Assembly (NCBI GenBank): GCA_000720375.1
Contig: JOAA01000016.1
Location: 248,001 to 312,000, forward strand
Direction of reading: 5' to 3'
DNA: 64,000 nt
Source: Rhodococcus rhodnii
GTDB lineage: Bacteria; Actinomycetota; Actinomycetes; Mycobacteriales; Pseudonocardiaceae
Below are positions 17,082-24,972 of the stretch, piece by piece. Each line of letters starts with the position of its first letter. Positions within the stretch are counted from its first letter, which is position 1. The notes under the pieces are model-generated. The model saw only the letters and a program-made list of their open reading frames with translations. It was not told where the DNA came from and searched no databases. The position numbers were made by a program, and so were the translations under genes.

Positions 17082-17894
17082 TCAGTCGCTGCTGTTGAGT
17101 GCCCAGAGCAAGCGCAGGATTTCGACGTACAGCCAGACGAGGGTGGTCATCAGGCCGAACGCGGCGTACCACGCCCACTTCGACGGCAGACCTTCACGGA
17201 TCATCTGGTCCGCGAGGTCGAAGTCGAGCAGCAGCATGAACGCGGCGATACCGATCACCACGAGGCTGAAGATGATCGCCAGCGGGCCAGCGCCCCGGAT
17301 GCCCATGTCGACACCGAAGAGGCTGAGCACGAGGTTGACCAGCATCAGCAGGAACGCGCCACCGGCGGCCGCGATGACCCACTTGGTCAGCTTCGGGGTC
17401 ACCTTGACCGCGCCGGTCCGGTAGACCACCAGCATCACGCCGAACACCAGGCCGGTGCCCAGCAGCGCCTGGAAGGCGATGCCCGGGGCGAACGTCTCGA
17501 ACACACCGGTCAGCGCACCGAGGAAGACACCTTCCGCGGCCGAGTAGGTCAAGATCAGACCCGCGTTCGGGGTCTGCTTGAAGATCACGATCAGCGACAC
17601 GACCAGACCGACCAGGCCACCGATGATCAGCGGCGGGTACGGGCTGATCGATCCGCCCAGCACAAGGACGGCCGTGATGATGCCGGTCAGCAGGGCCACG
17701 CCCAGCGTCGTGGCGGTCTTCATCACGACGTCGTCGACGGTGATCGGGCGGTCCGCCTGAGTCGGCGGCGCCTGGTCAACGCCGTATCCGGGCATCCCAC
17801 CCTGTGGGTAGCCCTGCGGACTGCCGAAGCCCGCGTAACCAACGTTTCCGCGACCCTGCAAGTTGCGGAACGCGGGGTTGCTCGAAGAACGCAC
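17082..17894 (-). CDS. Bax inhibitor-1/YccA family membrane protein
   Basis: 270-residue integral membrane protein with seven hydrophobic segments between about residues 57 and 262, ending in a short polar tail. The family includes BsYetJ-like pH-dependent calcium leak channels; acidic residues in the last segments (DFDLADQ, EILRLLWALN) fit that fold. The soluble N-terminus (1-50) starts RSSSNPAFRNL and is Gly/Pro/Gln-rich. GTG 17894 is chosen because GGAGG lies 5 nt upstream and this start gives the common RSSSNP beginning; ATG 17906 is the alternative. Monocistronic with its own terminator. Physiological role in this organism is unknown. Confidence 0.9.
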   Translation of the reverse strand: MRSSSNPAFRNLQGRGNVGYAGFGSPQGYPQGGMPGYGVDQAPPTQADRPITVDDVVMKTATTLGVALLTGIITAVLVLGGSISPYPPLIIGGLVGLVVSLIVIFKQTPNAGLILTYSAAEGVFLGALTGVFETFAPGIAFQALLGTGLVFGVMLVVYRTGAVKVTPKLTKWVIAAAGGAFLLMLVNLVLSLFGVDMGIRGAGPLAIIFSLVVIGIAAFMLLLDFDLADQMIREGLPSKWAWYAAFGLMTTLVWLYVEILRLLWALNSSD

Positions 17895-18121
17895 CTGATC
17901 CTCCATGGGCCTGTTGTGGCCTTCATCGGGTCCAACGGCCGAAAGTGCCCGTGTGTTCCCGTCGGGTAAAGCGGATTTTACTCAGATCGATCCAACCAAA
18001 TCGATCAGGTCGAACCGCAGCCTAACGCGTCCGGATGGGGCGATGTGCCCCGTTCGTAACCTTCACCTGCGGTTTTCAGCCTCTTGTAACGTCCTCGCAT
18101 CGTGCGTCTACCTTGTGGGTG

Positions 18122-19207
18122 ATGGGTGCACGCAGAGCGAGGAACTGGCGGCCGATCACGCTGGGTGCCGCGTTGATCGTGACCTTCGTGATCCTGCTGG
18201 TCATCGGCATGCAGAAGCCTGAGGACAGCCGGCCCGCACCAGTGGCGTCCGCCACTGCGCACGACTGGATGCGCAAACTCGCCCCCGGCGAGCGCCCGCC
18301 GCAGTTCGTGCTGTTCTCCTTCGACGGCGCGGGCGCGCACGACCAGTGGCAGCGCCTGCTGGATCTCGCGGGCAAGTCGAACGCCAGGTTCACCGCGTTC
18401 CTGTCCGGCGTGTACCTGCTGGCCGACGACCAGCGCAAGCAGTACACCGCGCCGGGACAGCCGGCCGGCCAGTCGTCGATCTCGTTCGGGGGATCACCTG
18501 ATCAGGTCAGGACCCGGATCGCCGATCTGAACGCCGCGGCCAAGGCCGGAATCGAAATCGGTACGCACTACAACGGCCATTACTGCAGCCCGCGGTGGAC
18601 CACTCAGCAATGGCAGACCGAGCTGCAGCAGTTCTTCCAGTTCGTCGACCAGGCGGGCGTGCAGGGCCTGAAGGTGGACTCGGCCAGCATCAAGGGCGGC
18701 AGGCTGCCGTGCCTGGAGGGCAAGTTCGACGCGGTGTTCGACGCGATGAAAAGCCGTGGCCTGACCTACGACTCCAGTCAGGTCTCCGACGGCGTGCTGT
18801 GGCCGGCCAAGGAGAAGGACATCTGGGAGTTCGCGCTGCCGATGGTGCGGATGCCAGCCGTGAACAACAAAAAGGTCACGATGGTCGACTACCAGATCTG
18901 GGAGGCGCTCAACCGCTCGAAGGACGACAAGTCCAAGCGGGACGAGTTCGCCAGGGCGACGCTGGAGGTCTACCGCGCCGCCTACGACGCCACGCTGCGC
19001 GGCAACCGTGCGCCTTTGTTGATCGGCAATCACTTCCTCGACTGGGCCGGGGGCGGCTTCGGTGTCGCCGCCGAGCAGTTCATGGCCGAGGTGTGCACCA
19101 AGCCGGAGACCGTGTGCACGACGTTCTCCGACGTGATCAAGTGGATGGAGGCGCAGGACGCGGCCGTGCTCGAGCAACTCCGTCGGCTGCCTGCCGCACA
19201 AACCTGA
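18122..19207 (+). CDS. Membrane-anchored polysaccharide deacetylase-like protein
   Basis: 361-residue protein with one N-terminal membrane anchor (about 13-35), so the rest faces outside. The main domain looks like a NodB/polysaccharide deacetylase barrel: FSFDGAG carries the first-motif aspartate, IGTHYNGHYC gives the histidine motif, and IGNHFLDW lies near the end. The second aspartate usually found in TFDD is replaced by DGA, so catalysis is not certain and binding of a different sugar or peptide is possible. ATG 18122 is preferred; GTG 18119 is adjacent. Its stop lies 44 bp before the sigma factor gene in the same direction, so co-transcription is possible. Confidence 0.75.
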   Translation: MGARRARNWRPITLGAALIVTFVILLVIGMQKPEDSRPAPVASATAHDWMRKLAPGERPPQFVLFSFDGAGAHDQWQRLLDLAGKSNARFTAFLSGVYLLADDQRKQYTAPGQPAGQSSISFGGSPDQVRTRIADLNAAAKAGIEIGTHYNGHYCSPRWTTQQWQTELQQFFQFVDQAGVQGLKVDSASIKGGRLPCLEGKFDAVFDAMKSRGLTYDSSQVSDGVLWPAKEKDIWEFALPMVRMPAVNNKKVTMVDYQIWEALNRSKDDKSKRDEFARATLEVYRAAYDATLRGNRAPLLIGNHFLDWAGGGFGVAAEQFMAEVCTKPETVCTTFSDVIKWMEAQDAAVLEQLRRLPAAQT

Positions 19208-19218
19208 GCCGTCCGGAC

Positions 19219-19242
19219 AACTTTCCCGGTTCCCGCCTCGTC
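19219..19242 (+). promoter_or_regulatory. Candidate ECF-type promoter of the sigma operon
   Basis: AAC at 19219-19221 and CGTC at 19239-19242 are separated by 17 nt, the pattern of ECF sigma promoters, and lie 10 nt before ATG 19252. That would allow self-activation with a very short leader. Short motifs of this kind occur by chance, hence low confidence. Confidence 0.3.
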
Positions 19243-19251
19243 ATGAGGTGC

Positions 19252-19740
19252 ATGGGGGATCGCGACTTGGAGTTCGCGGCGTTCGTCGACGCGAACGCCG
19301 CCCGGCTCAGACGCACGGCGTATCTGCTGTGCGGTGACTGGCATCGCGCGGAGGACTTAGTCCAGGTCGCGTTTCTGAAGGTGTACAAGTCATGGTCGAA
19401 GGTCGCCGCCTCCCCGCTGGGGTACGCCATGCAGACCCTGACCAACACGGTCATCGACGAATCACGGCGGTTCTGGCGCAACGAACGCCCCACCTATCCC
19501 CTGCCTGACGCCGTATCGGCGAGCTATGACCAGGACGCTTCCATGGACTTACGGCGGGCTATGGCGGCGTTACCGCCCAGGCAGCGCGCGGCCATCGTGT
19601 TGCGTTACTGGGAGGATTTGCCGATCGCGGAGGTGGCGCGGCTGCTGGACTGCACCGAGGGAACCGTGAAAAGTCAGTGCGCGAAGGGATTGGCCGCGCT
19701 GCGGGGCTTGGTGGCCGATCAACTGGAGGGACACCGATGA
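19252..19740 (+). CDS. SigE-family ECF sigma factor with two TTA codons
   Basis: 162-residue ECF sigma factor. Region 2 has AEDLVQ at 33-38; region 4 has LPPRQRAAIVLRYWEDLPI and the recognition helix CTEGTVKSQCAKGLAALR. This is the pattern of the actinobacterial SigE-family group (SigE-like, about 160-170 residues). Leu-36, inside AEDLVQ, is encoded by TTA (19357-19359), and Leu-100 by TTA (19549-19551); two such codons in a 489-bp gene at this GC content stand out. ATG 19252 follows GAGG; ATG 19243 is a second option. Its stop overlaps the next gene by 4 nt, which couples it to a membrane protein likely to act as anti-sigma factor. Confidence 0.92.
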   Translation: MGDRDLEFAAFVDANAARLRRTAYLLCGDWHRAEDLVQVAFLKVYKSWSKVAASPLGYAMQTLTNTVIDESRRFWRNERPTYPLPDAVSASYDQDASMDLRRAMAALPPRQRAAIVLRYWEDLPIAEVARLLDCTEGTVKSQCAKGLAALRGLVADQLEGHR

Positions 19741-20594
19741 GCGACGACGAGAGCAAACAAGCACGTGAACTGCTCGGCTCGCTGCTGCAGGACGAGCCGC
19801 CGGTGACCATCGACTCACGGGAACTGGTGCGCAAAGGACGCCGCCACACCGTGGTCATCCGGACGGCCTCGATCGGCACGGTGGCGTTGACTGTCGTCGG
19901 TGTTGTCTTTCTCACCACGCTTGTCCGGCCAACCGCCGACGACTCGACGGCCATCCCCGCCGCGTCATCCACACCTTCAGCGTGCCCTTCTCCCGCAGGG
20001 GCATGCCCCATGTTCACCGAGGACCAACGATCACATGCGCTGACCAGGGCACTGCAGGAGTCCGCCGACAAGTTCATCCCGGCCGGGCAGACCGCGAAGC
20101 CCCGCCCGGCAAGCTGGTTCGGCGGCACCGACTCGGCGCTCAAGGTCATCAAGCCGGTCAACCCCTCGATGCTGCGGCCGCAGTGGCCGTACTACGCCAG
20201 CGCCGACGTGGGCAACGACAAGGACGGCTTCGGCTCGCTCGACGTGTACATCAGCGACAAGGGCACGAACGGCCGATGCACAAGCCCCAGCACGCCGCCG
20301 CTGACGATCGTCAGGCTCGTCGACTGCGCGGACACGACGCTGCCCGACGGCACGTACGCAGCGTTAAGCAGGTACGTGGGCGGCGGCGATGGTCCCGTGA
20401 CCAGCGACACGGGCTACAAGGAGCTTGCTGTCGACGCGGTTCGCCCGGACGGCACACGAGTCCATGTCGTCACCTCCAACCGCGCCCCGGCCACCCTCAT
20501 GGCATCCGCTCCGGCCCGACCGACCAGGGTCGAGCCCCCGCTCAGCAGCAAGGAGCTGTACACGATCGTCGAACTGCCCGGCGTCAAGTACTGA
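19737..20594 (+). CDS. Single-pass membrane protein, probable anti-sigma partner
   Basis: 285-residue protein with a cytoplasmic N-terminus (1-43), one transmembrane segment (about 45-63) and an extracytoplasmic domain of about 220 residues that has four cysteines, suggesting two disulfides (including C82/C88 and C185/C196, approximate). It starts inside the sigma gene stop (ATGA) with GGAGGG 7 nt before ATG 19737. Position and topology are those of anti-sigma factors paired with SigE-family sigma factors; the N-terminal 43 residues would hold the sigma factor. No zinc motif is present, so it is not of the ZAS class. Function is inferred from context. Confidence 0.75.
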   Translation: MSDDESKQARELLGSLLQDEPPVTIDSRELVRKGRRHTVVIRTASIGTVALTVVGVVFLTTLVRPTADDSTAIPAASSTPSACPSPAGACPMFTEDQRSHALTRALQESADKFIPAGQTAKPRPASWFGGTDSALKVIKPVNPSMLRPQWPYYASADVGNDKDGFGSLDVYISDKGTNGRCTSPSTPPLTIVRLVDCADTTLPDGTYAALSRYVGGGDGPVTSDTGYKELAVDAVRPDGTRVHVVTSNRAPATLMASAPARPTRVEPPLSSKELYTIVELPGVKY

Positions 20595-20639
20595 GCGGCG
20601 CACCGACCGAGTGACAGCGGCAGGCCCGACTTGCGCTCG

Positions 20640-20658
20640 GATAATGAAAACCGATATC
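20640..20658 (+). promoter_or_regulatory. Zur/Fur-like operator candidate
   Basis: GATAATGAAAACCGATATC matches the classical 19-bp Fur/Zur-type box GATAATGATAATCATTATC at 15 of 19 positions by my count, and contains an imperfect 7-1-7 palindrome (TGAAAAC-C-GATATCA). It is markedly more AT-rich than its surroundings and ends 9 bp before GTG 20668, where a bound repressor would block expression. Which metalloregulator, if any, binds is unknown. Confidence 0.4.
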
Positions 20659-20667
20659 AATGTCGGG

Positions 20668-21645
20668 GTGAAGATCGCTTTCGTCGGAAAGGGAGGCAGC
20701 GGCAAGACCACGCTGGCCTCGCTGTTCCTCCGCCACCTCGGCGCCGCCGCGCGGCCGGTACTGGCCGTGGACGCCGACATCAACCAGCATCTGGCAGGCG
20801 CACTGGGCGCTTCGGAGCCGGAAACCGTCGCTTTGCCGACGCTTGGCGAGAACCTGCCATTGATCAAAAGCTACCTGCGCGGCGACAACCCGCGGATCGC
20901 CTCGGTCGAGGAGATGGTCAAGACGACCCCGGCCGGCCGCGGATCCCGTGTGCTGCGGGTCGTCGAGGACAACCCGATCTACGACGCGTGTGTGCGCGAG
21001 ATCGACGGCGTGCGGCTGGCCGTGACCGGCCCGTTCGGTGAGGACGACCTCGGAGTCGCCTGCTACCACTCGAAAGTCGGCGCGGTCGAGCTGATGCTCA
21101 ACCACATGGTCGACGGGTCCGGCGAGTACGTCGTGGTCGACATGACCGCGGGCGCGGACTCCTTCGCGTCCGGCCTGTTCACCCGGTTCGACGTGACGTT
21201 CCTGGTCTGCGAGCCGACCGTGCGCAGCATCGGCGTGTACCGGCAATACCTGGGCTACGCCAAGGACTTCGGCGTGAAGGTCGCGGTCGTCGGCAACAAG
21301 ATCTCCGACGATGACGACCTCGCGTTCCTGCGTGACCAGGTCGGCGAGGACCTGCTGACGTGGGTGTCCCGGTCGGGGCACGTGCGCGCGGCCGAACGCG
21401 GCGAGGTCCGGCCGATCGACGCCTTCGAGCCGGAGAACCGCGAGGCACTGCGCACGATGCAGGCACTGGTCGACGCGACCGGCAAGGACTGGCAGCGCTA
21501 CCAGGACCAGGCGGTGGAATTCCACCTGCGCAACGCGCACGCGTGGGCGAACGAGCGCACCGGGCGGGACCTCGCCGAGCAGATCGACCCCGAGTTCACC
21601 CTTGGGGCGGTCGCGTTGGCTGGCTCGGCCGTCAACGCTGGATAA
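20668..21645 (+). CDS. CooC/MinD-like P-loop ATPase
   Basis: 325-residue cytoplasmic ATPase of the SIMIBI/MinD class, nearest to CooC-type nickel-insertion ATPases. The deviant Walker A motif is GKGGSGKTT (7-15), DADINQHL follows at about 37-44, and VVDMTAGAD is the Walker B-like segment. CooC members bind metal through a Cys pair; here only isolated cysteines are seen (ACYHSK, LVCEPT), so metal binding is not established. GTG 20668 gives the usual KIAFVGKGG beginning; ATG 20644 is in frame but overlaps the AT-rich operator candidate and lacks a ribosome site. It is followed 27 bp later by an SCO5389-family gene with which it appears to form an operon. Confidence 0.82.
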   Translation: MKIAFVGKGGSGKTTLASLFLRHLGAAARPVLAVDADINQHLAGALGASEPETVALPTLGENLPLIKSYLRGDNPRIASVEEMVKTTPAGRGSRVLRVVEDNPIYDACVREIDGVRLAVTGPFGEDDLGVACYHSKVGAVELMLNHMVDGSGEYVVVDMTAGADSFASGLFTRFDVTFLVCEPTVRSIGVYRQYLGYAKDFGVKVAVVGNKISDDDDLAFLRDQVGEDLLTWVSRSGHVRAAERGEVRPIDAFEPENREALRTMQALVDATGKDWQRYQDQAVEFHLRNAHAWANERTGRDLAEQIDPEFTLGAVALAGSAVNAG

Positions 21646-21672
21646 CACCAACCGCAGAACACGGAGGTATTC

Positions 21673-22065
21673 ATGTCCTTGGACGTGCCAACCGCGTTGC
21701 TGGAAAAGGCGGAGCGTGGCGATGTCACCGACGCCGAGTTCGTCGACTGCGTCCGTGTGTCCCTGCCATACGCGTGGGATCTGATCAGCGAGGTGGCCTC
21801 GAGGGCCAAGGAAGGCACCGAGGAGTTCGCCGACAACACCACGCCGCCACCCAGCGAGGCCGAACGTGGCCAGCTGCTGCGCGCGCTGGCGTCCGACGCG
21901 ATCCGCGGCGGGCTCGAGCGTCACTTCGGCGTGAAGCTCAGCTTCCAGAACTGCCACCGGGTCGCGGCATTCCTCCCGTCCGCTGTGGACGGTGAGCGGT
22001 ACCGCAAGTTCATCTCGCCGCGTGGTCAGCTGCTCAACCAAAGTCCTGAGCTGCGCGACTGCTGA
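21673..22065 (+). CDS. SCO5389-family protein
   Basis: 130-residue soluble protein that I recognise from a conserved actinobacterial family named after Streptomyces coelicolor SCO5389, without known function. Typical features are the start SLDVPTALLEKAERG, the run TPPPSEAERGQLLRALASDA and the C-terminal QLLNQSPELRDC. Two conserved cysteines (VDCVRV and QNCHRV) and a terminal cysteine could bind metal or form a disulfide. GGAGGT precedes ATG 21673. Coupling to a CooC-like ATPase, and the metal-responsive-type box before that gene, make a metal or cofactor task plausible but unproven. Confidence 0.85.
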   Translation: MSLDVPTALLEKAERGDVTDAEFVDCVRVSLPYAWDLISEVASRAKEGTEEFADNTTPPPSEAERGQLLRALASDAIRGGLERHFGVKLSFQNCHRVAAFLPSAVDGERYRKFISPRGQLLNQSPELRDC

Positions 22066-22072
22066 TACACGT

Positions 22073-22106
22073 CCCCTATGCGGCTGCCGACACGGCCGCA
22101 TAGGGG
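22073..22106 (+). terminator. Terminator of the ATPase/SCO5389-family operon
   Basis: Perfect 12-bp stem (CCCCTATGCGGC) with a 10-nt loop, beginning 8 bp after the stop codon. No T-run. Confidence 0.75.
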
Positions 22107-22121
22107 GCACAATCTCGGGGC

Positions 22122-24110
22122 ATGGCGACCTATCTGGTGACGGGTGCGACCGGGCTGATCGGCAGGCATTTCACGCGGCGCCTGCTGGAAACGGCCGACA
22201 TCGAGCGGGTCTGGCTGGTCGTGCGGGCCTCCTCGCAGGACAAACTGGCCAAACTGGTGCGCTCGTGGCCGACGCCGAACCGGGTGACCGTGGTCGTCGG
22301 CGACATCTCGCAGCCGAACCTGGGGATCTCCGAACGTGACCTGACCACGCTGCGCGGGCGCGTGGACAACATCGTGCACCTCGCGGCGCTCTACGACGTG
22401 ACGGCGGACGACGAGGAAAGCACCGCGGCCAACGTCGACGGAACGCGGCACGTGATCGAGCTGGCCGAGGACATCGAGGCCGGATGTCTGCACCACGTCT
22501 CGTCGGTCGCGGTCGCCGGGGACTACCCGGGCACGTTCACCGAGGACATGTTCGACGCCGGGCAACGCCTGGTCACGCCGTATCACCGGACGAAGTTCGA
22601 GTCCGAGCGGCTGGTTCGCGAGCAGGACACCGTGCCGTGGCGGGTGTACCGGCCCGCGGTCGTGGTCGGGCATTCGCAGACCGGCGAGATGGACAAGGTC
22701 GACGGTCCCTATTACTTCTTCCCCGCGCTGTCGCGGCTGGCGGGTTTGCCGAGCGTTCCCGTTGTGGCACCGGACATCGGCGACACCAACATCGTTCCGG
22801 TGGACTACGTGGCGGACGCGTTGGCGCACCTCGTCGCGAAGCCCGGTTTGGACGGGCGGACGTTCCACCTGGTCAACCCGTCGCCGCAGTCCGCGAAGTC
22901 GGTCTACAACGCGTTCGCCCGGGCCGCCGGCGCGCCCACTGTCGACTTCGAACTGGGCGCCGGGCTGAGCAAGCCTCTGGTCGAGTTGGCCAGGCTGAGC
23001 GAGTACCTGCCCGGGTTCACGCTGGCCCGCGACGCGGTACTCGATCGGCTGGGCATTCCCCCGATCGTGTTGTCGGCACTGACGTTCCAGTCGCGGTTCG
23101 AATCGGCCGAGACCCGCAAGGAACTGCCGGGTTTGCAGGTTCCTGAGCTGGATTCGTACGCGGATGTGCTCTGGCGGTATTGGCGGGAACACCTGGACCC
23201 GTTCCGGGCTCGCCGATCCGGCAGGCACGGGAAACTCGACGGCAGGCGAATCGTGATCACCGGGGCGTCGTCCGGAATCGGCCGGGCGACGGCGTTGAAA
23301 GTCGCGGCGGCCGGCGGAATACCGCTGCTGGTGGCGAGACGCGCGGCCGAATTGGACGAGTTGCGCACCGAGATCGTGGCCGCGGGCGGACAGGCGTACG
23401 CCTATCCGTGCGATTTGACCGACGCGGAGTCGGTGACCAAGACCGTGGCGCTGATGCTGGAGGAACACCCCGGCATCGACATGCTGGTGAACAATGCCGG
23501 GCGGTCGATCCGCCGGTCGATCAGGCTGTCGTACGACCGTTTCCACGACTACGAGCGCGCGATGGCGATCAATTACTTCGGAGCGATCCGGCTGATCCTG
23601 GCGCTTTTGCCGCATATGACGGAAAGGCGTTTCGGGCACATCGTGAACGTCTCGTCGATCGGCGTTCAGGGAATCGCGCCGCGGTTCTCGGCATATGTGG
23701 CGTCCAAGGCCGCGCTCGACTACTTCAGCAAGATCGCCGCGACCGAGACACACGGCGCCGGAGTGACGTTCACGACGGTGCATATGCCCTTGGTGCGTAC
23801 CCCGATGATCCGACCTACGAAGATCTACGACGCGTTCCCGGCGAAATCACCCGATCAGGCGGCGGACATGGTGCTGGAAGCGTTGCGTGACCGCCCGAAG
23901 CACATCGGCACGCCGACCGGTTACCTGATCCAAACCGCCTACACGCTGGCGCCGGGGCTGGTCGACGCCATCGCCTACCAGGGCTATCGCGTGTTCCCCG
24001 ACTCGGCCGCGGCCGGCGGCGAAGGCCGTGTCAAGTTCGGCAAGGGTGAACGGAAACTGTCCGCCGCGGCGGCCGCGTTGGTCAGATTGACCAGAGGGTT
24101 CCACTGGTAG
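22122..24110 (+). CDS. Two-module fatty acyl-CoA reductase (AcrA1-like SDR fusion)
   Basis: 662-residue fusion of two Rossmann enzymes. The N-terminal module (1-360) is an extended SDR of the male-sterility/acyl-CoA reductase type: GATGLIG at 8-14, active-site YHRTK with Y154 and K158. The C-terminal module (about 372-620) is a classical SDR: TGASSGIG at 380-387, NNAG near 457, S511/S512, Y525 and K529. The arrangement matches mycobacterial AcrA1 (Rv3391) and relatives that reduce long-chain acyl-CoA through aldehyde to alcohol with NADPH, for wax-type lipids. Residues 624-662 are a basic, Ala-rich tail. ATG 22122 directly follows the upstream hairpin; no ribosome site is strong. Confidence 0.88.
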   Translation: MATYLVTGATGLIGRHFTRRLLETADIERVWLVVRASSQDKLAKLVRSWPTPNRVTVVVGDISQPNLGISERDLTTLRGRVDNIVHLAALYDVTADDEESTAANVDGTRHVIELAEDIEAGCLHHVSSVAVAGDYPGTFTEDMFDAGQRLVTPYHRTKFESERLVREQDTVPWRVYRPAVVVGHSQTGEMDKVDGPYYFFPALSRLAGLPSVPVVAPDIGDTNIVPVDYVADALAHLVAKPGLDGRTFHLVNPSPQSAKSVYNAFARAAGAPTVDFELGAGLSKPLVELARLSEYLPGFTLARDAVLDRLGIPPIVLSALTFQSRFESAETRKELPGLQVPELDSYADVLWRYWREHLDPFRARRSGRHGKLDGRRIVITGASSGIGRATALKVAAAGGIPLLVARRAAELDELRTEIVAAGGQAYAYPCDLTDAESVTKTVALMLEEHPGIDMLVNNAGRSIRRSIRLSYDRFHDYERAMAINYFGAIRLILALLPHMTERRFGHIVNVSSIGVQGIAPRFSAYVASKAALDYFSKIAATETHGAGVTFTTVHMPLVRTPMIRPTKIYDAFPAKSPDQAADMVLEALRDRPKHIGTPTGYLIQTAYTLAPGLVDAIAYQGYRVFPDSAAAGGEGRVKFGKGERKLSAAAAALVRLTRGFHW

Positions 24111-24138
24111 ATCTGGACACGGCGGGTAGCCTCGCGGC

Positions 24139-24972
24139 ATGGCCCCCGCCGATGCCCCAATACCGCTCGGTTTCGACGTGGTCCGCCACGGATACGACCG
24201 CGCGCAAGTGCAGCAGCACGTCACCAATCTGGAGTCGAATCTGCGGCGGCTGACCGCGGACCGGGACAACGCCCGCGCCCAGTCGGCCGAGCTGAGCAGA
24301 CAAATAGACGCGATGCGCGCGGAACTGACCCAGTTGCGCGAGCAGGTCACTGGCGCGACCCAGCCGCTGAAGCCGACCGACGAGGTGCACAAGCAGCTGC
24401 GGGTAATGCTGGAAGTGACCCGCGCGGAGGCCATGGAAATCACCGCGCGCGCCCAAGCGGCGGCCGAACAGACGTTCACCACCGCGCAGCAGGCCTCTGC
24501 CGCGTTGCGCAGCCGCTACGAGTTCCTCGTGGCCGACCTGGAAGCCCAACAAGCCCAGATGCAGGCCGAGCACAAAGCAGCACTGGACCAAGCCCGCGCG
24601 CAGCTGACGCAGATGTCCACGGACGCCGAGCAACGCCGCAGCAAATTCGGCGAGCAAGCAGACGCACAACACAGGCAGGTCGAGCAGGAATTCGAGTCGG
24701 CGATGGCGGCGCGGCGGGCGGCGTTGGACCAGGAAATCGCCGACCGCCGGATTTCCAGCAAGCGCGAAGCGGAGAAGTTGGTCGCCGACGCGACAGCCGA
24801 AGCAGACCGCCGGACGACCGAGGCACAGCAGAAAATCGACCAGCTCACCGGTTTGCGGCAACGGGTTTCCGAGCGGTTGCGGGAAACAAGCCAGCTGTTG
24901 AACCAAAGCTCGAACCTGCTGGAGCCGTTGGAGACCGAGGCGGACATCATCGCGGGGAAGCCGACGAGTTGA
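24139..24972 (+). CDS. DivIVA-domain coiled-coil protein
   Basis: 277-residue cytoplasmic protein, nearly all coiled coil. Residues about 10-45 resemble the DivIVA N-terminus (FDVVRHGYDRAQVQQHV), the part that attaches to curved membrane. Residues 50-260 have heptad spacing rich in Ala, Gln, Glu and Arg, with one break around 82-92. Such proteins (DivIVA, Wag31, FilP, Scy relatives) organise polar growth and cytoskeleton in Actinobacteria. It is smaller than Scy and lacks the C-terminal extension of Wag31. Gene is monocistronic, 28 bp after the reductase; it is followed by a large repeat region. Confidence 0.75.
   Translation: MAPADAPIPLGFDVVRHGYDRAQVQQHVTNLESNLRRLTADRDNARAQSAELSRQIDAMRAELTQLREQVTGATQPLKPTDEVHKQLRVMLEVTRAEAMEITARAQAAAEQTFTTAQQASAALRSRYEFLVADLEAQQAQMQAEHKAALDQARAQLTQMSTDAEQRRSKFGEQADAQHRQVEQEFESAMAARRAALDQEIADRRISSKREAEKLVADATAEADRRTTEAQQKIDQLTGLRQRVSERLRETSQLLNQSSNLLEPLETEADIIAGKPTS

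Noticed and set aside
20644..20646. ATG 20644 as start of the CooC-like ATPase
   Set aside because: It lies within the AT-rich operator candidate, has no ribosome site, and adds eight residues not expected before the KIAFVGKGG beginning. It remains possible if translation is leaderless.
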